Assembly: GCA_048394785.1 (NCBI GenBank)
Contig: DBFJGL010000106.1
Location: 1-22,675 of the forward strand
Origin: DBFJGL01 sp048394785
GTDB lineage: Bacteria > Bacillota > Clostridia > Christensenellales > CAG-917
Reading direction: 5' to 3'
Length of the DNA stretch: 22,675 nucleotides
The notes beneath the pieces were generated by a model. That model was given only the letters and a program-made list of their open reading frames with translations. It had not been told where the DNA came from and did not search any database. The translations under genes and the position numbers were made by a program. Shown here piece after piece: positions 16,285 to 22,675 of the stretch. Each line of letters begins with the position of its first letter. Position 1 is the stretch's first letter.

Positions 16285-16313
16285 TTTGCTATTTTGCGAC
16301 GGTTTGGTATAAT
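16285..16313 (+). promoter_or_regulatory. Extended -10 promoter of the CvpA-like cassette
   Basis: TGGTATAAT (16305-16313) is a perfect -10 with the upstream TG of extended promoters. The -35 at 16285-16290 (TTTGCT, 17-base spacing) is weak, which is common with an extended -10. The start codon lies 34 bases downstream. Confidence 0.65.
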
Positions 16314-16347
16314 GTAATTATCTATACTATGTATAAGGAGTAAAATC

Positions 16348-17094
16348 GTGTTTGCTACTGTTCTCGGCGCAAGCTTCGGATATGCCGACATCGCGGTGCT
16401 CGTCGTTCTCGGGCTTGCTTTGCTGATTGGAATAATAAGAGGATTTTCAAAGTCCTTGAAAGGACTTTGGCTTACTCTTGCCGTAATACTGATTTCATTG
16501 CTGTTGGTCGGAGTGACGTTTGCGCCCGTTCGGGAAGGCTCCCTCGCCGCCAAGCTCGACGACGCGATGATCTCCGCAAGCGCAGGTTGGGGCGACGCGT
16601 TCAACACCCCCGTCGTGTCCACGGAAAACGGACTGCGAGCGGAATATAACGGCGAATACGTCGAATTGAGTTCCATAGACGGCGTAAAGGGCAAGATTGC
16701 GAATTCGCTTGCCGGCTCCTTCTTCACCGAAGACGGACAGACGGTAGCTCAGATGATTACGTTCCGCATAACGGGCTTCGTATTTCTGCTCGGGCTGTTT
16801 ATTGCATACTGCATAGGACTCGGCATAGTGTTTGCCCTGCTGAGGCGCGCGACCGAACGAATGAAATATTCGCAATCGACTGTCGTAAAAATTATAGACC
16901 GCACGCTCGGAGGCGTCGTATCCGTCGCTTTGGGGCTCGTGTTCATATTCTTCGTATTTGCGATTATCGCCGCGCTCGGAAACGTTGCGCCCGAAGCTGC
17001 CGACTATATAATCAACTCGCCCGTGGGCGGATTTTTATACGGCATAAACCCCGTGGGAAAGGTGTTTGCGGACGTCTTTTCCTTCGTAATATAA
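16348..17094 (+). CDS. CvpA-like membrane protein
   Basis: The 248-residue protein has four hydrophobic helices (about 12-30, 38-58, 137-160 and 186-206). The first pair, FGYADIAVLVVLGLALL followed by GIIRGFSKSLKGLWLTLA, has the Asp and G..RGF pattern of CvpA/colicin V production proteins (PF02674). A loop of about 75 residues, predicted hydrophilic, lies between helices two and three; most CvpA proteins have a shorter one. In other bacteria CvpA proteins affect envelope integrity, but the mechanism is unknown. GTG at 16348 follows AAGGAG by eight bases. The giant repeat-protein gene begins 16 bases after the stop, so they are probably one transcript. A CvpA relationship is likely from pattern alone, not proved. 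Confidence 0.72.
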   Translation: MFATVLGASFGYADIAVLVVLGLALLIGIIRGFSKSLKGLWLTLAVILISLLLVGVTFAPVREGSLAAKLDDAMISASAGWGDAFNTPVVSTENGLRAEYNGEYVELSSIDGVKGKIANSLAGSFFTEDGQTVAQMITFRITGFVFLLGLFIAYCIGLGIVFALLRRATERMKYSQSTVVKIIDRTLGGVVSVALGLVFIFFVFAIIAALGNVAPEAADYIINSPVGGFLYGINPVGKVFADVFSFVI

Positions 17095-17110
17095 CCGTCG
17101 GGAGGTTAAT

Positions 17111-20100
17111 ATGAAAGTTTTAAGAGGAACTTTGACCTTTGTTCTCGGAATGATAATCGGTATCATTCTGTTTGTGGTGGCGATAGGCGGCGCGGCGTTT
17201 ATCATTGCGTCGAGCGTGTCCGTGGGACAGCTGCAAGACCAGGTGGGCGGCGAAATTTTCGAGCCCGACAGCGAGATTATCGACAAAACCGTCCTCGAAG
17301 TCGTAACGGACTTGGTATCGGACATTCAGAATATAGACAAACTGACAATAAACACGCTTAAAACCAAGTACGGTCTTAAAATTCCGAGCGAAATAAGCGG
17401 CATCGATATTTCTCCCGTATTCGACGAACCCCTGCTGAACGTCCCGAATGCGCTGGGAAAAATCGTAAACAACGTCACGCTTAACGACATCGGCGAGCTG
17501 ACGGGAATAGACTTCAACGACTACGGCGTACCCGTGATAAAGGACAATCTTTATCAAAGCGTCACCGCGACAATCGAAACTCTGCTCGCAACGCTTAACG
17601 ACGCGTCCTCCCTTTCCATACGCGATTTACAACAGCAGTTCGGCGTAAATCTCGGAGATAACGGAATTATCGACGCAATTGCGGACGTACCGCTCAATCA
17701 ATTTGCAAATCTTATGATGGATTTGCCGATAGGCACGGTAATCGACATCGACGAGGACCTGTTTCTCCCCGTAGCCGCCGTTGACGTGTACTTGAAAGCC
17801 GACAGGCGGGAGCCCGTCGATATCGACAATCTCGGCACGGTAAAAGACGGCGCGCTCAGTTATATCGCGGGTTCGAAAGACGGCAACGTAATTTATCGCG
17901 AGCTTCTGTTCAGAGAAAAAGAGGTAAAAGGCGCGGACGGCACAATCACCAAAGAATGGATTGTGGACAATTCGCCTTACAGCGAAACTTTCGATAAAGA
18001 AAACAACTCTTACGTCTATTACAGATACATCGAATACGAACTGCTTGCCGACAATACCGCCGCCGAACCGACCGAATTTTTCATAAAGTCTTACAGAAAC
18101 GTCGTCGACAGCGTTGATGGCGGCGAATACAAACTGCGCGAAGACGGTTATGTGAGCTTATCTTCTTTCTACAAAGACTCCTCTCTCACCTCTCCCCTTG
18201 CCGCAGACGTCACCGCAGACGGCAAGCTGAGTATTCCGTCCGCAGTATATTACGACAACAGCGGCGCGCAGGAAACGGGAGAAGCCTTCGGCTTCAACCC
18301 CGACGAAGCGCCTTCCGTCGAAAACGTACTGCAAGAAGGCTTTGACGGTTACGTACGCTATCATAAGGGCGCGGACGCGGCGGTGCTGCAAAAGCTATCG
18401 GGATATACCATAGGCGGCATCAACGGCGCGGTGGACGAAATCACGAGTCTTAAACTCAAAGAAATCATCGACATAGACGTAAACAGCCCCGACACTCCGC
18501 AAATACTCAAAACCCTCGCGGAAGTGCCCGTGTGCGACCTGTCCGAACAGATAAATTCGCTCACTCTCGCGGACGTAACCGAGATTGTCGGCTACAATTA
18601 CGAAGCTGCGGCAAACGGTAAATACGCGTTCATACCCGCAAGCACGAGCTATGAGCTTTTCGACGAAAACAAACACGACGCGGCGGCGAAAAGATATTCC
18701 TATTCTTACGCCGCATCGGACAACGGCGAATATATGATGCTTGATGGCAAGTACTATCTCTACCGCGACGGCTTTGATACGCAAGAGGGCTTCGGAGGCA
18801 GATTCGACCGCGTGTTCGCAGAGGACTCAAACGGAAATTACGTAAGAGTTCAGAAAGGTTACTACACCCCCTACAACGCGGCTGAACACGGCGAATACGC
18901 TCGCTATAACTTGTCCGCAACCCAACCCGACAACGCAGCCGCCGCCGTTTTACAACGTCTTGCCGCGCTTTCCGTGGGCGATTTCGGCACGGCTTTTAAC
19001 GATATAACGGTAGGCGACGTTGCGGGCATAGACTTCGACGTGTTCGAGAAAACCGTTGTAAGCGGTGCTTTTGACTCGGATACCGTATATTACGAATATG
19101 ACGGCGGTCTTTATTCCGAAACGGAAGATTTGATACCTGTTGCGGATAAAACGTATTATGTTCGCGCCTTCGAGGGCACGGGCAACGCCGTAATGAAAAA
19201 GCTCGTCTTTATCGGCATAAACGACATCGGCGCGAAAATGGACGCCGTAATCGACAGCCTTTATCTTGACGAAGTGCTCACCGTCGTTTACAACAAGTAC
19301 GACGAAGCGCCCGACGGCGCGTACGTCAAAGTCGGCAATTACTACACCCTTTACAACCCTGCCAATAAAAATCACGAGGGTCTGCAACGCTATAATCTTT
19401 CCGCCGATCAGCCCGATAACGTCGCGTCAAAAGCAATTCAAAGGCTTGCGCGCGTAAAGATAAACGATATGGCTTCCGCCTTCGACAAGCTGTTGCTGTC
19501 TGAGGTTATGGAATTGAAAGCAGACGTGTTCGAGGACGCACAAGGCACCGAATACGACAGCAGCCGCACTTATTACGAATATAAGGCGGCGGAAGGTTCC
19601 GTCAACGGATATTTCGCTCAGGCGGAAAACGTGACGGAGGATAATTACCTTAATTATTATTACGTCGGAGCAGAAGGCGAAGGCAACGCCGTGCTCAAAA
19701 AAATGGCGTGGCTCACAATCAACGATATGAGCGCGCAGATGACGGGCATAATAAACGACACCTATATTCACGAACTCATCGAAATCCACGACAAAGCCAC
19801 CGTCACCTCGGCGACGGACGCAGCCGAACACAATGATTATTTCGTCCCCTACCGCCCCGAATACAGCGTTGTGGACAGCGAAGGCAGCGTAACGCGTTAC
19901 GGTTATGTGCTCGATAGCGAGGGCGGCTTTTACGCAACCGAAAGCGTATACCTCCCCGCCACCGAAAAACAGCTTACAGCAGGAGAAGAAAAAGCATATT
20001 ACTACAAAAAGTACGTCGACAGCGAAAGAACTGCCGATAATCTTGCAAAACTGCTGTCCGGCGAGCTTATGCTTTATTATAAGAACACGAGCGGCGAATA

Positions 20101-21106
20101 CATCTATAATCCCACCGTCGCCGCAAGATATTTTATCAAAACCTCCGTCATACCCAGTTATACTCCCGAGTATATAGATCTTTACGAGAGAACGAACGTT
20201 GCACAGGCGGGCGAAACGGCGATAACGGGAAAAACATATTCTTTCACGAACGGTGTCGGTGAAAATTTGCTTTATGTAAACACAGGCATAGCTTTTATAC
20301 AGTATGACAGCGCCAATCTCGCTCATATGAATATGCCCCTTTACGTTTTATACGAGGGAGGTTTATATCCTGCTTCCGCGGATAATATCGCGGCGTATAA
20401 AAACGGCAGCGGAAAGCTGTACGACATAAACGGTGCTGAAATTACAACTTACGACGACGCTAAACAGTATTACGTTAAATTAAACGAAATCGAAACAGGC
20501 AAATATTATTTCTGCGCGCTTGACGGCAATTACGACGACGGCGGAGATACTCCCGAAAACGCAGACCTCAAATATTCTATGGTGCTTTGCGAAGAAATTA
20601 CAGTGGACGGCAATGCGGCATACGGATACCTCGCGCGGTCGCGCAACAACGTATATGCGGGCGACTCCAAGATAATAACCAACGCGGTTGCGGTGAGCGT
20701 TGACGTTGAGGCAAGCTCGGCAGTGCTCCGCGCTTTCAAACGGAACAACGTCAAAATAGGCACGCTGGACAACGCAATAAAGAATATGAAACTTTCCGAC
20801 GTAATCGACGTCGCGCCGGGCAGCATTCTCGATTTGATAAAGAATAAAACCCTTAGCGAACTTGACAGCGCAACGTCCACCCTGTTTACGGAAATGACCG
20901 TACCCGAAATGCTGCAAATAGCAAAAATTCCTCTTGACTCGTCCGTTTCGGGACTGCTTACGAACGTTACGCTTTCCGATTTCTTCGGAGCGCTCACGGT
21001 ATCTACGCCCGAAAACCAAGGCTCCGTCCCGTCAATTCCGTACGGAACTCTATACGTCGACTTCGCCAAATTGTTTGACGTCACTCTCGTTACCGCGTCG
21101 GCATAA
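17111..21106 (+). CDS. Giant membrane-anchored repeat protein of unknown function
   Basis: The protein has 1331 residues. A short basic start is followed by a hydrophobic helix (about 8-34) that is either a membrane anchor or an uncleaved signal, so the rest is probably outside the membrane. I recognise no known family. A helical-looking motif recurs with starts near residues 111, 423, 463, 611, 692, 773, 859 and 1203, with a weaker copy near 157. Its pattern is 'a-V-L-x-K/R-L-x-x-x-x-I-x-D-I/M-x-x-x-h-x-x-I-x-x-h-x-L-x-E/D-V-h'. Between copies lie Tyr-rich, beta-like segments with Gly-Tyr/Asn pairs (for example TYYVR, YYEYDGG). The final ~130 residues return to pure motif sequence. GGAGG lies five bases before ATG. 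The stop overlaps the next start by one base (TAATG). Composition is acidic and Asn/Asp-rich, with few Cys. Surface, spore-coat or cortex roles are possible but unproven. Confidence 0.85.
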   Translation: MKVLRGTLTFVLGMIIGIILFVVAIGGAAFIIASSVSVGQLQDQVGGEIFEPDSEIIDKTVLEVVTDLVSDIQNIDKLTINTLKTKYGLKIPSEISGIDISPVFDEPLLNVPNALGKIVNNVTLNDIGELTGIDFNDYGVPVIKDNLYQSVTATIETLLATLNDASSLSIRDLQQQFGVNLGDNGIIDAIADVPLNQFANLMMDLPIGTVIDIDEDLFLPVAAVDVYLKADRREPVDIDNLGTVKDGALSYIAGSKDGNVIYRELLFREKEVKGADGTITKEWIVDNSPYSETFDKENNSYVYYRYIEYELLADNTAAEPTEFFIKSYRNVVDSVDGGEYKLREDGYVSLSSFYKDSSLTSPLAADVTADGKLSIPSAVYYDNSGAQETGEAFGFNPDEAPSVENVLQEGFDGYVRYHKGADAAVLQKLSGYTIGGINGAVDEITSLKLKEIIDIDVNSPDTPQILKTLAEVPVCDLSEQINSLTLADVTEIVGYNYEAAANGKYAFIPASTSYELFDENKHDAAAKRYSYSYAASDNGEYMMLDGKYYLYRDGFDTQEGFGGRFDRVFAEDSNGNYVRVQKGYYTPYNAAEHGEYARYNLSATQPDNAAAAVLQRLAALSVGDFGTAFNDITVGDVAGIDFDVFEKTVVSGAFDSDTVYYEYDGGLYSETEDLIPVADKTYYVRAFEGTGNAVMKKLVFIGINDIGAKMDAVIDSLYLDEVLTVVYNKYDEAPDGAYVKVGNYYTLYNPANKNHEGLQRYNLSADQPDNVASKAIQRLARVKINDMASAFDKLLLSEVMELKADVFEDAQGTEYDSSRTYYEYKAAEGSVNGYFAQAENVTEDNYLNYYYVGAEGEGNAVLKKMAWLTINDMSAQMTGIINDTYIHELIEIHDKATVTSATDAAEHNDYFVPYRPEYSVVDSEGSVTRYGYVLDSEGGFYATESVYLPATEKQLTAGEEKAYYYKKYVDSERTADNLAKLLSGELMLYYKNTSGEYIYNPTVAARYFIKTSVIPSYTPEYIDLYERTNVAQAGETAITGKTYSFTNGVGENLLYVNTGIAFIQYDSANLAHMNMPLYVLYEGGLYPASADNIAAYKNGSGKLYDINGAEITTYDDAKQYYVKLNEIETGKYYFCALDGNYDDGGDTPENADLKYSMVLCEEITVDGNAAYGYLARSRNNVYAGDSKIITNAVAVSVDVEASSAVLRAFKRNNVKIGTLDNAIKNMKLSDVIDVAPGSILDLIKNKTLSELDSATSTLFTEMTVPEMLQIAKIPLDSSVSGLLTNVTLSDFFGALTVSTPENQGSVPSIPYGTLYVDFAKLFDVTLVTASA
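18941..19790 (+). repeat. Higher-order A-B-A-B protein repeat inside the giant protein
   Basis: Four consecutive units begin at residues 611, 692, 773 and 859, spaced 81, 81 and 86 residues apart. Units one and three share 'LQRLA/IQRLA...AF' and a 'DVFE' end. Units two and four share 'GNAVMKKL/GNAVLKKM...GINDI/TINDM'. The stretches before units one and three share YNLSA followed by QPDN. The period is thus about 165 residues, pointing to duplication of a two-unit block. The end of the fourth unit is fuzzy. Confidence 0.75.
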
Positions 21107-21654
21107 TGCAGATACGGCAGTATAACTCCGAAGACGCCAAGGCGGTGCGAAAAATCTGTTTCGGCACCACTTCGGCGCATTATAAAAAACGCTCTCGCGT
21201 GCTCTACGCACTCTATTGCGACTACTACATAGAGTGCGAGCCCGAAAGCTGTCTGGTTGCCGTAGATGAGTTTGACAGACCGTGCGGCTATATTATGTGC
21301 GCAACCGATTGGACTCGGTTTTTGAGCGACTTTACGCCTTATTTGAACGTAGTGCGCAAAGAGTCACTGACGGAATATCTCATTCAACGCGCCTATTTCA
21401 ATTGCGTAAAAGATTTGTTCGATAAATACCCTGCCCACCTGCACATCGATATTCTGCCTGCGTTTCAAAGCAAGGGCGGCGGACGCGCTTTAATGGAGGG
21501 GCTGAAAAACCTGTTGATTGAAAGAAACGTCCGCGGACTTATGCTCTGCGTAGACGCAAAAAATAAGGGCGCAATCGCGTTTTACGAGCGTATGGGGTTT
21601 GAAAGATTGCGCTCGCTTTACGGGCTGTCATTGGTCTACGGCATTTCGCTTTAA
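21106..21654 (+). CDS. GNAT-family N-acetyltransferase
   Basis: The 182-residue protein shows the GNAT fold: an N-terminal IRQYNSEDAKAVRKI, a central beta-strand region (SCLVAVDEFDRPCGYIM), motif A LHIDILPAFQSKGGGRALM (112-130) with the acetyl-CoA pyrophosphate loop Q-S-K-G-G-G, and motif B AIAFYERMGF (156-165). It transfers an acyl group from acyl-CoA to an amine; the acceptor is unknown. Its ATG overlaps the repeat-protein stop by one base (TAATG), so translation is coupled to that gene. A strong terminator follows. The middle insert around 66-110 (DWTRFLSDFTPYL, then an Arg/Tyr-rich helix) resembles the family-specific part of GNATs annotated near glycan enzymes, but I cannot assign a substrate. 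Confidence 0.88.
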   Translation: MQIRQYNSEDAKAVRKICFGTTSAHYKKRSRVLYALYCDYYIECEPESCLVAVDEFDRPCGYIMCATDWTRFLSDFTPYLNVVRKESLTEYLIQRAYFNCVKDLFDKYPAHLHIDILPAFQSKGGGRALMEGLKNLLIERNVRGLMLCVDAKNKGAIAFYERMGFERLRSLYGLSLVYGISL

Positions 21655-21710
21655 TCAACGCCGCCGCTTGCAAGTATTCGCCCAAATGTTCCCGTCCTTT
21701 TGACGAAAGC

Positions 21711-21734
21711 AAAACGCCGCAGATGCGGCGTTTT
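21711..21734. terminator. Bidirectional intrinsic terminator
   Basis: AAAACGCCGC/GCGGCGTTTT forms a ten-pair stem with loop AGAT. It follows the acetyltransferase gene by about 57 bases and also ends the convergent membrane-protein gene at 21780-22445. A T-rich stretch follows on the + strand. Confidence 0.9.
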
Positions 21735-21779
21735 ATCTTATTTAATTCCGTTTATATTTATCTCTTTATAAAGTATTTA

Positions 21780-22445
21780 TCAATACAGAATATTTATCAT
21801 TTCCTCGAAGCCTAACCCGTCCTCGCATACCGCTTCCATTTGATACTCAACATCATGCAACGTAAAAGTATACTCATAACTGTTATTGACTACATTAAAA
21901 TAATATTTATACTCTATACCTTTTATATTGATTATTTCCATTCTATTTTCATTTTGCATTTCGCCTATTCGAAAATTAGAAACATACGCATTTCCAGAAA
22001 GGCTTTTTATTCCATTACTATTTACAAAATAGCTTAAATATATGCCTATTATATTTGTTTTATTGCTCTTTTCAACAATACTTTTAACAGCTAAATACAA
22101 ATAATCGGATTTTATATCAATAACGGAAGAGTTGTTTTTTGCATTAAAGCTTTCTATGCTTTCTTCATCGGCATATTCTACTTGCTCATTTGTTAAAAAA
22201 TATAAGCTGTCGCCGCTATCGGGTATGGTCTGTTTTGGGTTGAGCGTAATGGGAAGAACTATTGCAAGTATAATAACAACCGCCACCATACAAGAAACCG
22301 TGGCAAGGCGAAATTTGCGATTGAAAGTCTTATGCGCAGGCTTTTGCGCATACTCCGTTTGTCTGAATTTTTTAAGGTCGGTATCGGCGTCCGTCTGCGC
22401 CGATACAAACCTTGTCATTTTTTCATCAAACTCTTTGTCTTTCAT
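21780..22445 (-). CDS. Single-pass membrane protein of unknown function (anti-sigma-like layout)
   Basis: The 221-residue protein has a charged, probably cytoplasmic N-terminus (about 1-46), one strong hydrophobic helix (about 48-67) and an outer domain of about 150 residues rich in Asn, Ile and Tyr. This order, short inner part plus helix plus outer domain, is seen in clostridial anti-sigma factors and in many unrelated proteins, and I do not see a zinc-binding anti-sigma motif. The gene is AT-rich compared with the rest of the window and uses many ATA, AAT and TTT codons. It begins one base after the stop of the upstream gene (TGAgATG), so the two are coupled. No neighbouring sigma factor is visible in the window. 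Function is unknown. Confidence 0.75.
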   Translation of the reverse strand: MKDKEFDEKMTRFVSAQTDADTDLKKFRQTEYAQKPAHKTFNRKFRLATVSCMVAVVIILAIVLPITLNPKQTIPDSGDSLYFLTNEQVEYADEESIESFNAKNNSSVIDIKSDYLYLAVKSIVEKSNKTNIIGIYLSYFVNSNGIKSLSGNAYVSNFRIGEMQNENRMEIINIKGIEYKYYFNVVNNSYEYTFTLHDVEYQMEAVCEDGLGFEEMINILY

Positions 22446-22446
22446 C

Positions 22447-22675
22447 TCAGTAAACTTGCGTCGCTTCCGCGTCGATAAGCGTTCCGTAGCCTCCTATCTT
22501 ATAATATACATGATTATTTGCAACTTGTCCCGTAGAAACTCTAAGATATGTGTCCGTCCTGAAATTTACGTTATTGCTGTCATAATATCTTATTCTGCTA
22601 TATCCGAACGCAACCATCATATGATTGGTATTAAAGTTCATATTGCTTACATAATCGTATTTATCACTATCATAT
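22447..22675 (-). CDS. C-terminal part of a possible C39/papain-like peptidase (5' end outside window)
   Basis: The frame is open from the window edge to TGA at 22449-22447 and gives about 75 residues. The sequence N-H-M-M-V-A-F-G-Y-S, then RTDTYLRVSTG, resembles the C-terminal half of C39-like cysteine peptidases. There, a catalytic His sits in a 'H..vv.GY' strand and is followed by a strand ending in '.v.tG'. The Cys-containing half is outside the window, so this is a weak inference. The end is rich in Tyr and Asn. It shares the AT-rich composition of the next gene and is probably in the same operon. Confidence 0.6.
   Translation of the reverse strand, partial: YDSDKYDYVSNMNFNTNHMMVAFGYSRIRYYDSNNVNFRTDTYLRVSTGQVANNHVYYKIGGYGTLIDAEATQVY

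Noticed and set aside
19427..20326. 299-codon open frame on the minus strand
   Set aside because: It is antisense to the giant repeat protein. The Phe/Val/Ile-rich product reflects the complement of Asn/Asp/Tyr-rich codons.
1..22675. CRISPR arrays, tRNA or rRNA genes, insertion sequences, riboswitches
   Set aside because: I saw no regularly spaced short repeats, no tRNA cloverleaf with a T-loop sequence, no transposase frame with terminal inverted repeats, and no conserved riboswitch or T-box core. A covariance-model search would settle small RNAs.

Overview
The window looks like chromosome of an anaerobic, endospore-forming member of the Firmicutes, probably an uncultured clostridial lineage. 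The case rests on a GerA-type germinant receptor operon, a YyaC-type spore protein, Bacillus-type CysE next to CysS, tungsten-type aldehyde:ferredoxin oxidoreductase, GGAGG ribosome binding sites and near-consensus sigma-A promoters. The genus cannot be told from the sequence. Most of the window is moderate in GC and rich in CG dinucleotides; the last ~0.9 kb is clearly more AT-rich.

Layout. 1-130: the 3' end of an NADP-type glutamate dehydrogenase gene with a bidirectional terminator. 274-969 (-): a GtrA-like membrane protein. 1279-5178 (+): a tightly packed germinant receptor operon encoding the A, B and C subunits. 5278-7792 (+): a doubtful small ORF, an alpha/beta-hydrolase-fold protein that appears to have lost its catalytic residues and carries a C-terminal beta-sandwich, and a type I signal peptidase. 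8003-11018 (-): an aldehyde:ferredoxin oxidoreductase, its MoaD-like partner and an apparently intact alpha/beta hydrolase. 11171-15435 (-): ftsH-cysE-cysS behind a consensus promoter. 15718-16251 (-): a YyaC-family sporulation protein. 16348-21654 (+), divergent from yyaC: a CvpA-like four-helix membrane protein, a 1331-residue membrane-anchored repeat protein of unknown function, and a GNAT acetyltransferase. 21780-22675 (-), AT-rich: a single-pass membrane protein and the C-terminal part of a possible C39-like peptidase that runs off the window.

How the genes work together. The receptor operon and yyaC concern sporulation and germination. CysE and CysS act in cysteine synthesis and its charging onto tRNA, and here they lie behind the membrane protease FtsH. 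The oxidoreductase and its MoaD partner point to ferredoxin-linked fermentation with a tungsten or molybdenum pterin cofactor. The best candidate for something undescribed is the CvpA-like / giant repeat protein / acetyltransferase cassette at 16348-21654. The catalytically dead-looking hydrolase at 5519-7171, whose own promoter lies inside another reading frame, comes second.
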